64,000 bases of DNA, taken from assembly GCF_001429185.1 (NCBI RefSeq), contig NZ_LMIW01000011.1, positions 186,001 through 250,000 on the forward strand. The letters are read 5' to 3'. Below are positions 34,330 to 43,208 of the stretch, in pieces; the first letter of the stretch is position 1; the number at the start of each line of letters is the position of its first letter. A program made the translations under genes and the position numbers. This DNA comes from Terrabacter sp. Root85. GTDB lineage: Bacteria; Actinomycetota; Actinomycetes; Actinomycetales; Dermatophilaceae. Under the pieces are notes generated by a model that did not search any database, had not been told where the DNA came from, and saw only the letters and a list, made by a program, of their open reading frames with translations.

Positions 34330-35454
34330 GTGAAGGTGGCGCTCCTGTCCGACTGTTACCTGCCCCGACTGGGCGGGATCGAGGTCCAGACGCACGACCT
34401 CGCGCAGCACCTGCAGGCGGCCGGCCACGAGGTCGAGGTCTTCACGGCCACCCGCGGCGCGGAGGCTGAGATGCACGGCGCCGTCACGGTCGTCGACGGT
34501 GTGCCGGTGCACCGGCTCGCGGCCCGGATGCCGTGGGAGCTGCCGATCAACCCGTTCGCCCCGGCCGAGCTGCGCCGGCGGCTCGTGGCCGGGGGTTTCG
34601 ACGTGGCCCACGTGCAGACCGGTGTCGTCTCGCCCTTCGCGTGGGACTGCACCCGGGTCACCGTGGGCCTGGGACTGCCGACCGCGATGACGTGGCACTG
34701 CATGCTCGCCGGGATGGCGCCGGTCTTCGACGCGGCCCGCTTCGTGCGGCGATGGGCCGCGCGGGGGGTCGCGATGTCGGCCGTGTCCGACGTGGCCGCC
34801 GAGCCGCTGCGTCGGCTCGTCGGACCGGAGGCGACGGTGGGAGTGCTGCCGAACGGCATCGACGTGGCGCGCTGGGCCGTCGGTCCCGTCACGCGCGAGC
34901 CGGGCCCGCTGCGTCTCGTGACCGCGATGCGCCTCGCAGCCCGCAAGCGTCCCGCGGCGCTCGTCGAGCTCGTCGCGGAGGCCGAGCGGGTGGCCGGTCC
35001 GGGCTCGGTGTCGCTGACGGTGCTGGGGGAGGGGCCCGACCGGCGCAAGGTCGAGGCCCTCGTGCGAGACCGTGGGCTCGACTGGGTGTCGCTGCCGGGG
35101 CGCGTGTCGCGCGACGAGCTGCGCGAGAGGTATGCCGCCGCGGACGTCTACCTGTCGCCGGCCCGTCTCGAGTCGTTCGGGATCGCAGCCCTCGAGGCGC
35201 GGACGGTGGGCCTGCCGGTCATCGGGCGATCCGGTTCCGGGGTGGGCGAGTTCGTCACCGACGGGGTGAACGGCCTCGTCGTGTCGAGTGACTCGGAGAT
35301 GTCTGGTGCGATCGCCCGACTGGCCGAGGACGTCGGCGAGGTCGACCGCCTGCGACGGTGGAACGTCGCGCACCCGCCCGAGCAGGAGTGGACGCGCGTC
35401 GCCGCGCTCGCCGTGTCGGAGTACGAGCGGGCCGTCGGGCTGGTGCGGCGATGA
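34330..35454 (+). CDS. Glycosyltransferase family 4 (GT-B)
   Basis: 374 aa. It opens VKVALLSDCYLPRLGGIEVQTHDLAQHLQ, the standard GT4 N-terminal domain with the glycine-rich loop. The C-terminal Rossmann domain has PNGIDVARW and PARLESFGIAALEARTVGLPVIG, containing the E-x7-E donor-binding motif. Donor is probably a nucleotide or GDP sugar; acceptor unknown. GTG 34330 was preferred to ATG 34306 because homologues start directly with this strand. The stop overlaps the Nudix start (ATGA), so the two are co-translated. Confidence 0.88.
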   Translation: MKVALLSDCYLPRLGGIEVQTHDLAQHLQAAGHEVEVFTATRGAEAEMHGAVTVVDGVPVHRLAARMPWELPINPFAPAELRRRLVAGGFDVAHVQTGVVSPFAWDCTRVTVGLGLPTAMTWHCMLAGMAPVFDAARFVRRWAARGVAMSAVSDVAAEPLRRLVGPEATVGVLPNGIDVARWAVGPVTREPGPLRLVTAMRLAARKRPAALVELVAEAERVAGPGSVSLTVLGEGPDRRKVEALVRDRGLDWVSLPGRVSRDELRERYAAADVYLSPARLESFGIAALEARTVGLPVIGRSGSGVGEFVTDGVNGLVVSSDSEMSGAIARLAEDVGEVDRLRRWNVAHPPEQEWTRVAALAVSEYERAVGLVRR

Positions 35455-36161
35455 GGACCAACGTGCCGGGCGGCCTTCGCGTCGTCGGGGTCCGGGGCGA
35501 CGGCACGCGCGTGGCCGAGGCGCGCCTGGGCCACGGCGAGCACCCCGACGTCGTGCTCGGCGCGGCCGGCTGGCTCGTCGAGGACCCGGTCTTCGCGACG
35601 GTGGTGGACGACGGGGCGCTCGAGATCGGCTACCGCGTGCGCGAGCTGGACGGCATACGCCCTCGGGCCGAGGCGGTGCGCCGGGACGCAGGGGTCGGCG
35701 ACGACGAGGTGGGCGAGCCCTACCAGCGGGTCGCGGCGTACGCCGTCGTGACGAGCGGACGCGGCCTGCTGCTGACGCAGTTCAACGCCCAGACCCACGT
35801 GTCGGGGGACTGGGGGCTGCCCGGCGGTGGCCTCGACGACGGGGAGTCGCCCGTCGAGGGGGTCCACCGTGAGGTGTGGGAGGAGACGGGGCAGCGCATC
35901 GAGCTCGGCGCGCTGCTCACGGTCCAGTCGCAGCACTGGGTGGGGCGCGCGCCGTCGGGTGTGCTCGAGGACTTCCACGCGGTCCGGATCGTCTACGCCG
36001 CAACGTGTCCCGAGCCCACGGACATCGTCATCCACGACCTCGGCGGCACGACGTCCGACGCACGATGGGTGCCGTACGACCGGGTCGGCGACTACCGCCT
36101 GACGTCCTCGTGGCAGCGGCTGGCCGCCCTGCACGGGCTGGCGGGTGAGCCGGGGTCCTAG
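35451..36161 (+). CDS. Nudix hydrolase with unusual N-terminal extension
   Basis: 236 aa. The Nudix box sits at about 122-144: G-GLDDG-E-SPVEGVH-REVWEETG, matching Gx5Ex7REUxEExGU, so a magnesium-dependent pyrophosphohydrolase is expected. About 95 residues precede the Nudix fold and are not a domain I recognise. Coupled to the GT4 gene by ATGA overlap, which might link it to nucleotide-sugar metabolism, but the substrate cannot be told from sequence. Confidence 0.88.
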   Translation: MRTNVPGGLRVVGVRGDGTRVAEARLGHGEHPDVVLGAAGWLVEDPVFATVVDDGALEIGYRVRELDGIRPRAEAVRRDAGVGDDEVGEPYQRVAAYAVVTSGRGLLLTQFNAQTHVSGDWGLPGGGLDDGESPVEGVHREVWEETGQRIELGALLTVQSQHWVGRAPSGVLEDFHAVRIVYAATCPEPTDIVIHDLGGTTSDARWVPYDRVGDYRLTSSWQRLAALHGLAGEPGS

Positions 36162-36199
36162 CCGGGGAGGGGCCGGCTCGCGCGACGTACGACGCTCCG

Positions 36200-36205
36200 T
36201 AGGAT
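36200..36205 (+). promoter_or_regulatory. Putative -10 element of the 117-aa membrane protein gene
   Basis: TAGGAT, 7 nt before the ATG at 36213. It overlaps the alternative ATG at 36204, which argues against that start. Confidence 0.5.
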
Positions 36206-36212
36206 GTCGGCC

Positions 36213-36566
36213 ATGGACCTCGTCTACAACCTCCTCGTCGCCCTCCACCTGCTCGGCATGGCCGCGGTCGTCGGAGGCTGGATCGCCGTCCGCAGCGGCC
36301 GCACCGTCATCGCCCCGATCGTCTGGGGCGCCCGCGCACAGCTCGTCACCGGCCTCGCGCTCGTCGGCATCGCCTCGGCGATCAAGGACGACGACCACAC
36401 GGTCAACAACACGAAGATCGCCGTCAAGCTCGTCATCGCCCTCGTCGTGCTCGTCGCCGCCGAGATCGGCGCCGCCCGCGGCCGCAAGGGCCAGGACACC
36501 GGCAACCTGCTCGACATCGCGGGTGGCGCTGCGGTCGCCAACGTGCTCGTCGCCGCCCTCTGGTGA
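36213..36566 (+). CDS. Small four-helix membrane protein, unknown function
   Basis: 117 aa, nearly all hydrophobic, with about four helices: NLLVALHLLGMAAVVGGWIAV, APIVWGARAQLVTGLALVG, KIAVKLVIALVVLVAAEIG and a short last one. A conserved-looking HLLGM and KLVIAL are reminiscent of small actinobacterial integral proteins, but no function is known. ATG 36213 chosen because the earlier ATG lies in the -10 element. Followed 30 bp later by another small membrane protein gene in the same direction. Confidence 0.75.
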   Translation: MDLVYNLLVALHLLGMAAVVGGWIAVRSGRTVIAPIVWGARAQLVTGLALVGIASAIKDDDHTVNNTKIAVKLVIALVVLVAAEIGAARGRKGQDTGNLLDIAGGAAVANVLVAALW

Positions 36567-36596
36567 CCAGGGCTCCGCACCCGGAGGGTTGCTGAG

Positions 36597-36812
36597 ATGC
36601 GTTGGAGCGCAGGCGTTCTCGCTGGTCTGCTCATCGGCCTGGTCTGGCTGACGGTGGGCCTCGTGCTGGTGGTCGTCGGGCGCCGACGCGCCCGCGCGTC
36701 CCGGGCCGAGGGCGCCGGCAACATGGCCGTGATCGGCTGGTTCCTGCTCGCCGTCGGTGGCTTGACGTGGTTCGCCACCCTGCTGCTGGCCGTCGTGCCC
36801 GGTGGCGCCTGA
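36597..36812 (+). CDS. 71-aa two-helix membrane protein, unknown function
   Basis: Two hydrophobic helices (about 5-27 and 43-66) separated by a basic loop RRRARASRAEG. GGAGGG lies 8 nt upstream of the ATG, which supports translation. Probably co-transcribed with the preceding 117-aa membrane protein. No recognised family. Confidence 0.6.
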   Translation: MRWSAGVLAGLLIGLVWLTVGLVLVVVGRRRARASRAEGAGNMAVIGWFLLAVGGLTWFATLLLAVVPGGA

Positions 36813-36836
36813 GCGCCCGCACGGGCTCGCGGCCTC

Positions 36837-38504
36837 CTAGCCCACGGTGAAACGTGCGCCGAGCGCGATGACCGGTGGCACGTCGTCCGAGGTGAGGAAG
36901 TGCGACACCCGGCGCACGACGCCGGTCTCGACGTTCCACGCCATGATCCACGTCCCGCTGGGAGCGTCCGACACGTAGACGAGGTCGCCGTGCACGGTCC
37001 AGCCCAACACGGAGCAGCAGTCCGCCGCCCGCGCCTGCTCCTCGCCGAAGACGAGCATGCGGTCGCGGCCGAGGCTGTTCGTCGCGACGATGACCTGTCG
37101 AGGCCTCACGGCCTCCACGTCGCTTGGACCGCCTGCGGCGAGTCTGAACGCGGATGCGAACTGCCTTGCGTCGGAGACGGTCTCGCCCGCCGGCGTGATC
37201 CTCGGCCAGCCGACGGTTTGCGGGCGCGTGCCCACGTCGGGGGCGTGCTCGTCGAGGACGGTGCGGCCGCCCTCGACCCGGAACTCACGCGCGCCCGGCC
37301 GTCGCGGCGGCTCTGGCCCGGCCCGGCTCGGCGCGACGCCGGGCGACCACAGCCCCACGGCCGAGCCGGCCAGCAGGTGGTTGCCCCGCCAGGCCGCCCA
37401 CTCGAGGGTGCGGGACGGGACGGCCACGGTGTGCACCTGGCGGGTGCCCACGTCGAAGACGACGACCTTGCCGGGCTGGGCGAAGGCGAGCGCCGTCTTG
37501 TCGCCCGAGAAGGCCCAGATGCCGAGCGGCGGGTGGATCTGCCCTGAGGCAGTGCGGACGTCCGTCAGCACGACGGTGTCGAGGGTGAGCAGCTCGCCGT
37601 CGCCGTAGAGGAGCACGGGCACCCAGCGCCCGGGTGTGCGCCGCTCGAGGTAGACCGCGTCGCCGAAGGCGCCCAGGCCGGTGGGTCGCGGTCCGCTGGC
37701 CAGGTGATGCTGCCGCCCGGGGTCGATGACGGCGGGCATCCCCACGTCGAGGACCGGCTGGTCGGCCTCAGCGCCGGCCGTCGGGGCGACGACGTATCTC
37801 AGACCGCCGGAGGTGGTGTGCCAGACGGCCTGCTGGAGCAGTGGCACCCGCGTGAGACTGACGGGCGACGGTGCCGAGGCAGCGGTGATGACGGGGTCTC
37901 GGCCGGCCAGGGTGGCGCCCCCGATGACGAGCGCGGCCGCGGCGACGGCTGTGGCGGCACGGCGCCGCGTCGTCGTCCGGTGCAGCAGCGCGTCGTGCCA
38001 GGCGCGCTCTGCCAGGTCGACCTCGCGGACACCGGCGACCGCGGCCTCCAGGGCCGCGGTGACCTCGTCGTCCGTCAGCGGACGGTGTGCCCCCGACGCG
38101 AGAGCCGCGCGCGCCCGACGCTCGGCCCGGCGCACCCTCTCGGGCGAGCATCCGAGGACCTCCGCGGTGTCGTCCACCGACCGGCCCTCGTACCAGCGCA
38201 GCACGAGAACGGCCCGTTCGCGCGGCGTGAGGTGACGCAGGGGCGGCGGCAGCTCGCTCGGGATGCGGTCGGCGTGCACGTCGCCCTCGGCCGCGGCCAC
38301 GGCTGAGTGCTGCACGCGCGTCCGGACGTACGCGTCGGGGTCGCCCTGACGGATGTGGTGCCAGTGCAGGGCGAGGCTCGTGAGGGCCGAGAGGACGAGG
38401 CGCTCGGCCCGCTTCGGGTCGCCGCTGACGAGGAAGGTGGCGCGGAGCAGTCGCAGCTGCCGTGCTCGTGCCCAGGCGGCGAAGTCGGCGTCGGTCTCGC
38501 GCAT
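36837..38504 (-). CDS. ECF sigma factor fused to a transmembrane helix and extracytoplasmic beta-propeller-like domain
   Basis: 555 aa. Residues about 8-165 are a SigE-like ECF sigma factor: region 2 around LLRATFLVSGDPKRAERLV...YVRTRVQ, and a helix-turn-helix region 4, LTPRERAVLVLRWYEGRSVDDTAEVLGCSPERVRRAERRA in register with sigma-4 domains. A single hydrophobic helix follows at about 183-203 after a basic TTRRR. The remaining 350 residues are beta-rich, with repeated strands such as GIWAFSGDKTALAFAQPGKVVVFDV, suggesting a WD40/PQQ-like propeller outside the cell. No separate anti-sigma gene is nearby. I infer a membrane-tethered sigma factor that senses something outside, possibly released by proteolysis. 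GGAGGAGGAGG precedes the ATG. Confidence 0.78.
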   Translation of the reverse strand: MRETDADFAAWARARQLRLLRATFLVSGDPKRAERLVLSALTSLALHWHHIRQGDPDAYVRTRVQHSAVAAAEGDVHADRIPSELPPPLRHLTPRERAVLVLRWYEGRSVDDTAEVLGCSPERVRRAERRARAALASGAHRPLTDDEVTAALEAAVAGVREVDLAERAWHDALLHRTTTRRRAATAVAAAALVIGGATLAGRDPVITAASAPSPVSLTRVPLLQQAVWHTTSGGLRYVVAPTAGAEADQPVLDVGMPAVIDPGRQHHLASGPRPTGLGAFGDAVYLERRTPGRWVPVLLYGDGELLTLDTVVLTDVRTASGQIHPPLGIWAFSGDKTALAFAQPGKVVVFDVGTRQVHTVAVPSRTLEWAAWRGNHLLAGSAVGLWSPGVAPSRAGPEPPRRPGAREFRVEGGRTVLDEHAPDVGTRPQTVGWPRITPAGETVSDARQFASAFRLAAGGPSDVEAVRPRQVIVATNSLGRDRMLVFGEEQARAADCCSVLGWTVHGDLVYVSDAPSGTWIMAWNVETGVVRRVSHFLTSDDVPPVIALGARFTVG

Positions 38505-38605
38505 ACGTCCTCCTCCTCCAAGGATGGACGCACGGCGACTCCCGCGACAGGGGCCGCCCGCTGAGGCGGTGCCTCGAACCGCGGTCAGCCGCCCGCCGCG
38601 GGGTG

Positions 38606-40177
38606 TCAGCGGCGCTCGTGGACCAGCTCGCCCCCGACCCGGGTCTGCAGCACCACGGTGTCACGGATGTCGGCGGGCGAGGACTCCTCGAGCGCCCACA
38701 GGTCGCGGTCGACGGCGACGAGGTCGGCGAGCTGGCCCGGCATGAGGCGGCCCACGTCGGTGCGACCGACCGACTCGTGGGCGGCGACCGTGAAGGCGTG
38801 CACGGCCTCGGTCAGGGTGACCCGCTCCTCGGGGCGCCAGCCGCCGAGCGGCTGTCCGTCGGCCCGTTGCCTGGTGACGGCGGCGTGCAGGCCGTAGAAC
38901 GGGTTCGGGTCCTCGACCGGCGCGTCCGATCCGAACGCCACGCGCACCCCGGCGTCGAGGAAGCTGCGCCACGCGTACGACGCGAGCCGCCGCGGGCCGA
39001 TGATCTCGTCGGCGAGCTCGAGGTCGGCCGTGCAGTGGCTGGGCTGCATCGAGGCCACGACGTCGAGCGCCCGGAAGCGCGGGATGTCGACGGGCAGCAC
39101 GTGCTGGGCGTGCTCGATGCGCAGGAGCCGCTCCAGCCCTTCGGCCCGCACGGCCTCGAAGGTGCTGAGGACGAGTCGGTTGGCCTCGTCGCCGATGGCG
39201 TGCGTGACGACGTCGAGGCCGGCCCGGGCGGCGGTCAACGTGCGCTCCAGCAGCAGCTCGTAGGGCATCGCGGCGATGCCGCAGCCCTCGTGGCCGATGA
39301 ACGGTTCGGTCATGTGGGCCGTGTGCGATCCGAGTGCGCCGTCGCTGAAGAACTTGACCGGCCCGACGCGGAAGACGTCGTCACCCTGGCCCGAGCGTCG
39401 CCCCTCGGCGATCGCGAGCTCGAGGTCGGGGTCGCGCGTGCACTTCGTGACCCGCAGCCGCAGGGCGTCGTCCGCGTGCAGCTCGGCGTAGGCGGCGCGG
39501 GCGTCCTCGCCGTCGATGTCGGTGATGCTCGTGAGGCCGACGGAGAGCAGCCAGTCCTGGCACCGCTCGAGCCACGGCCGCAGCGGCGACTCCTCGTGCG
39601 GGATGACGGCGAGCAGCTCCTGCGCGGACTCGCGCAGGATCCCGGTGGGCTCGCCCGACGCGTCGCGCACGATCTCGCCGCCGACCGGGTCGGGGGTGTC
39701 GCGCGTGATGCCGGCCCGTTGCAGCGCAAGGGAGTTGGCCCAGATCGTGTGGCCGTCGACGCTCGACAGCGCGGCCACGCGGTCGCCCGAGACCGTGTCG
39801 AGTGCGTGCCGGTCGGGCTGCTCGGGGACGGCCCAGCGGTTGTGGTTCCAGCGACCGCTGTGCAGCACCTCGCCCTCGGGCAGCGTCTCGGCGTGCGCCC
39901 GCACGAGCTCGAGCGTCTCCTCGAGCGACCGGGCCTCGCGCAGGTCGACGGACGACAGGTCGCGCGCGAGCCACTCGGTGTGGATGTGGGCGTCGTGCAG
40001 ACCGGGCATGACGAGTGCCCCCGGGAGGTCGACCGTGTCGGTGCCCGCACCGGCCGCCTCGACGGCGTCGCCGCCGACCGCGACGACACGGCCGTCCTCG
40101 ACGAGCAGCGCCGTCGTCCAGGGGACACCGGCGTCGCCGGTCCAGATGCGGTCGTGCCGGAAGAGCGTGCGGCTCAT
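38606..40177 (-). CDS. Amidohydrolase family 3 (YtcJ-like) metal-dependent hydrolase
   Basis: 523 aa, TIM-barrel amidohydrolase. It has MPGLHDAHIHTEWLARDL with the HxH metal motif (about 63-65), several later histidines (VDGHTIWANS, THAIGDEANR, EHAQHV) and AFGSDAPVEDPNPF with the catalytic Asp. Family 3 members hydrolyse N-formyl or amide bonds of varied small molecules, so the substrate is open. ATG 40177 overlaps the stop of the upstream quinone reductase gene in an ATGA; these genes are therefore coupled. Confidence 0.9.
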   Translation of the reverse strand: MSRTLFRHDRIWTGDAGVPWTTALLVEDGRVVAVGGDAVEAAGAGTDTVDLPGALVMPGLHDAHIHTEWLARDLSSVDLREARSLEETLELVRAHAETLPEGEVLHSGRWNHNRWAVPEQPDRHALDTVSGDRVAALSSVDGHTIWANSLALQRAGITRDTPDPVGGEIVRDASGEPTGILRESAQELLAVIPHEESPLRPWLERCQDWLLSVGLTSITDIDGEDARAAYAELHADDALRLRVTKCTRDPDLELAIAEGRRSGQGDDVFRVGPVKFFSDGALGSHTAHMTEPFIGHEGCGIAAMPYELLLERTLTAARAGLDVVTHAIGDEANRLVLSTFEAVRAEGLERLLRIEHAQHVLPVDIPRFRALDVVASMQPSHCTADLELADEIIGPRRLASYAWRSFLDAGVRVAFGSDAPVEDPNPFYGLHAAVTRQRADGQPLGGWRPEERVTLTEAVHAFTVAAHESVGRTDVGRLMPGQLADLVAVDRDLWALEESSPADIRDTVVLQTRVGGELVHERR

Positions 40178-41157
40178 GCGGTGGGCACCAGGATGAGCTT
40201 GCCCGTCGTGCGTCGACCCTCGAGGGCCTCGTAGGCCGCAGCCGCTTCGGTCATCGGGTAGCGCCCGCCGATGTCGATCTTCAGCGAGCCGTCGGCCACC
40301 GCGCCGAGCACCTCACCGGCCCGCCACTCGTACTCCTCGCGCTCGGCGACGTAGTGCGCCAGCGTCGGACGCGTCAGGAAGAGGGACCCGCCGCTGTTGA
40401 GGCGCTGGATGTCGAAGGGGGGCACCTGCCCGCTCGCCCCACCGAAGAGGACCATCGTCCCGCGCGGGCGCAGCGAGGCGAGCGACGCGTCGAAGGTCGA
40501 CTTCCCGACACCGTCGTAGGCCACGTCGACCCCGCGTTCGGCAGCCGCGCGCACCGCGGCGGCCAGGTCGTCGACGGTCGAGTAGTTGATGAGGTGCTGG
40601 GCGCCGAGCGCCTCGGCGATCTCGAGCTTCTCGTCGGATCCTGCCGTCGCGACCACGGTGCCGCCGCGGGCCGTCACCATCTGCACGAGGAGCTGCCCGA
40701 CCCCACCGGCTGCGGCGTGCACGAGGGCGACGGTGCCGGGCCCGACGGCATACGTGCTCGTGACGAGGTAGTGGGCCGTGAGTCCTTGGAGCATGGTGGC
40801 GGCCGCGACCTCGAGGTCGACGCCGTCGGGGACGGGGACGAGGAGGTGGGCGGGCTTGTTGACGAGCGTGGACTCGCTTCCGGACGACTGGCACCAGGCC
40901 ACCCGGTCACCGACGGCGAGGTCGGTCACGCCCGCGCCGACCGCGGTCACGGTGCCGGCGCCCTCCTCGCCGAGGACGAAGGGGGTGCGCACGGGGTAGA
41001 CGCCCTCGCGCTTGTAGACGTCGATGAAGTTGACACCCGCGGCGGCCACGTCGACCTGGACCTCGCCGTCGACGGGGTCGGGGATCTCGTGGTCGCGGAC
41101 CTGCAGGACGCTGCGGTCGCCGGGCTCGGAGACGAAGACGCTGGTCGCTCGGTTCAT
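40174..41157 (-). CDS. NADPH:quinone oxidoreductase (zinc-independent MDR, Qor-like)
   Basis: 327 aa. Medium-chain dehydrogenase/reductase without structural zinc cysteines. The N-terminal GroES-like domain has GVNFIDVYKREGVYP and PFVLGEEGAG; the NADPH-binding fold has VHAAAGGVGQLLVQMV. These motifs match quinone reductase/QOR1. ATG 41157 lies 7 nt after TAGGGT, whose first three bases are the stop codon of the wax-ester-synthase-like gene, so a leaderless internal promoter is possible. Third gene of a GNAT, WS/DGAT, Qor, amidohydrolase run. Confidence 0.9.
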   Translation of the reverse strand: MNRATSVFVSEPGDRSVLQVRDHEIPDPVDGEVQVDVAAAGVNFIDVYKREGVYPVRTPFVLGEEGAGTVTAVGAGVTDLAVGDRVAWCQSSGSESTLVNKPAHLLVPVPDGVDLEVAAATMLQGLTAHYLVTSTYAVGPGTVALVHAAAGGVGQLLVQMVTARGGTVVATAGSDEKLEIAEALGAQHLINYSTVDDLAAAVRAAAERGVDVAYDGVGKSTFDASLASLRPRGTMVLFGGASGQVPPFDIQRLNSGGSLFLTRPTLAHYVAEREEYEWRAGEVLGAVADGSLKIDIGGRYPMTEAAAAYEALEGRRTTGKLILVPTA

Positions 41158-41164
41158 GCTCGCC

Positions 41165-41170
41165 ACCCTA
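41165..41170 (-). promoter_or_regulatory. Putative internal -10 element before the quinone reductase gene
   Basis: TAGGGT on the complement, 7 nt before ATG 41157, sharing its TAG with the stop codon of the upstream gene. Confidence 0.4.
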
Positions 41171-42640
41171 CGACCGCGGCCGCCTCCTCCTCGGGCCGGT
41201 GGGCCCCGCGGACCCGGCCTCGCCGATGCGCACGAGCTGGGCCAGCTCGTCCTCGAGTGCCGCGAGGAGCGACTCGGGGTCGGGGACGACGGACTCGTCG
41301 GCCATGATCCCGATGCGGACGGCGTCGGCATACGTGACGATGCAGAAGCCGAGCGTGTGCCGCCCCGACCCGGGCACCCAGCCGAGCACGCCCGTCACGG
41401 GGACGCCGCCGAGGTAGCGGACCTCCCGCGGGCCGGCGACGTTCGTCGTCACGCCGATCGCCTTGTCCGCGAAGAAGTCCACGACCCGGCGCTCCAGCTC
41501 TGCCGGGAAGCGGCCGATGACGGAGATGAGCGCGAAGGTGAGCGCTGCCTCGGGCGACGCCTTGAGCCAGTCCATCCGCGCCTTCGACAGGGCGAGGCGC
41601 CCGAGGGGCGTGGCGTCGCGACTCGGGAAGCGCAGGAAGACGAGCGCGAAGCGGTTGCCGAGCTCGCGCGGGAGCGGCTCGTCGAGCGGTCGGACGTTGA
41701 CCGGCACCATCGTCACGAGGTCGACCGGCTCGCGGCCACGCTCGTCCTGGTAGGTGTGCAGGGCGCCGGCGACGGCGCTCAGCAGCACGTCGTTGAGCGT
41801 CGCGCCGACGAGCCGCCCGGCCTGCTTGAGCCCGGGAAGGGGCAGCGGCTCGGTCCACACGAGGCGCTTGCGGTGCCCGGGGACGCCGCCGACGACACTC
41901 CTGGGGTTCGTCGTCAGGAGCAGGTCGGAAACGACCTGTCCGGTACGGAGGGTGAGCCCGGCGGCATCCGTCACGGCAGCGCGGGCGCCCTTGGAGCGCA
42001 GGCGATCCCAACCCGAGCGCGTGGTCGCCCGGGCGAGCCGGAGACCGGACGCGACGATGCCCTCGCCGGTGCCGCCCTCGCCGCCGGACGGGGCAGCGAG
42101 CGGCAGGGTCGCGAGGTCGGTCGTCGCCGGGGGACCGACGAGGTCGCCGGGCCGTCCGTCGGCGTCCTCCGTGAGGCCGAGCAGCACCCGGGTCAGGGCG
42201 ATGCCGTCGGCGAGCGCGTGGTGGATGCGGAAGACGAGGGCGGCGCCGGCTCCGTGGCCGTCGACGAGGTGGACCTCCCAGAGCGGGCGCGTGCGGTCGA
42301 AGGGCCGCGGGAGGTGCTCCTCGACGTAGGCCTGCAGCTCGGCGTCCGCCTCGGCCGCGGTCCCCTCGCCGGAGAGCGTCACCCGCGTCACGTGCCGGGC
42401 CAGGTCGAAGTCCGGGTCGTCCTCCCAGCGGTGCCCGGACAGCCCCTGGGGTCGCCTCGCACGCTGGCTGAAGACGGGGTACGGCTCGATGATCCGCTCG
42501 CGGACCACGTCGAGCACGCGGTCCCAGTCGGGCACCGACTCGAGGAGGACGACCGAGACGATGACCATGAGGTTGGTCGGCCGGTCCATGTTGAGCCAGA
42601 GGACGTCGGCCGACCCCATCCGACGCGGCGGGCGCGGCAC
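41168..42640 (-). CDS. Wax ester synthase/diacylglycerol acyltransferase (WS/DGAT)
   Basis: 490 aa. Catalytic motif FRIHHALADGIAL (HHxxxDG, about 140) and the family's N-terminal RMGSADVLWLNMDRPTNLM and ...TNVAGPREVRYLGGVPV near the C-terminus. Makes wax esters or triacylglycerol from acyl-CoA at the membrane face; common in actinobacteria that store neutral lipid. GTG 42640 follows directly after the GNAT stop; ATG 42619 is an alternative but would remove the start of the conserved N-terminus. Confidence 0.92.
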   Translation of the reverse strand: MPRPPRRMGSADVLWLNMDRPTNLMVIVSVVLLESVPDWDRVLDVVRERIIEPYPVFSQRARRPQGLSGHRWEDDPDFDLARHVTRVTLSGEGTAAEADAELQAYVEEHLPRPFDRTRPLWEVHLVDGHGAGAALVFRIHHALADGIALTRVLLGLTEDADGRPGDLVGPPATTDLATLPLAAPSGGEGGTGEGIVASGLRLARATTRSGWDRLRSKGARAAVTDAAGLTLRTGQVVSDLLLTTNPRSVVGGVPGHRKRLVWTEPLPLPGLKQAGRLVGATLNDVLLSAVAGALHTYQDERGREPVDLVTMVPVNVRPLDEPLPRELGNRFALVFLRFPSRDATPLGRLALSKARMDWLKASPEAALTFALISVIGRFPAELERRVVDFFADKAIGVTTNVAGPREVRYLGGVPVTGVLGWVPGSGRHTLGFCIVTYADAVRIGIMADESVVPDPESLLAALEDELAQLVRIGEAGSAGPTGPRRRRPRS

Positions 42641-43129
42641 CTACGGGCCCGCCAGTCGCGTCAGCGCGTCGCCGTCGAGGCGGAAGGTCGTCCAGTCGTC
42701 GAGCGAGCGGGCGCCGTGGGAGCGGTAGAAGTCGATGGAGGGGGTGTTCCAGTCGAGCACCGACCACTCGAGTCGCGTCCAGCCGCGCTCGACGCAGATG
42801 GCGGCGAGCCGGGCGAGCAGGGCCGTGCCGAGGCCGTGGCCGCGCTGCTCGGGGTCGACGAAGAGGTCCTCGAGCCAGATCCCGGCCCGGCCGGTCCACG
42901 TCGAGAAGCTCCGGAACCAGATCGCCATGGCGACGACCGTGCCCTCCCGCACCCCCACGAGGGCGTATGCCGTGGGGTCGCCCTGCGCGGGAAAGAGGGC
43001 CTCGCGGAACTGCTCGGGTGTCGCCGTCGCGGAGTCGGGCTCCTTCTCGTAGGCCGCGAGCCCCTGGACGAGGCGGATGAGGTCGGGGACGTCGTCGGCC
43101 GAGGCCTCACGGATCTGGAAGTCGCTCAC
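42641..43129 (-). CDS. GNAT family N-acetyltransferase
   Basis: 162 aa. The acetyl-CoA-binding signature DPEQRGHGLGTALLARLA (about 90-107) and the preceding GIWLEDLFV strand match GNAT proteins, with nearest likeness to diamine/thialysine N-acetyltransferase-type members (YxSHGARSLDDWTTFRLDG). GTG 43129 was chosen because an AGGA site is just upstream and the fold starts there; the upstream open frame to 43237 overlaps the pcrA promoter. First gene of the four-gene run toward 38606. Confidence 0.85.
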   Translation of the reverse strand: MSDFQIREASADDVPDLIRLVQGLAAYEKEPDSATATPEQFREALFPAQGDPTAYALVGVREGTVVAMAIWFRSFSTWTGRAGIWLEDLFVDPEQRGHGLGTALLARLAAICVERGWTRLEWSVLDWNTPSIDFYRSHGARSLDDWTTFRLDGDALTRLAGP

Positions 43130-43193
43130 GCCGCCATCCTCTCCCGACGCGCGTGGCTGTGCGTCGTGGTCGGGCGCTGTGGGTGGTTCGACG

Positions 43194-43199
43194 TAGGCT
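43194..43199 (+). promoter_or_regulatory. Putative -10 element of the pcrA-like gene
   Basis: TAGGCT, 9 nt before the ATG at 43209. Confidence 0.45.
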
Positions 43200-43208
43200 T
43201 GGTCGATC

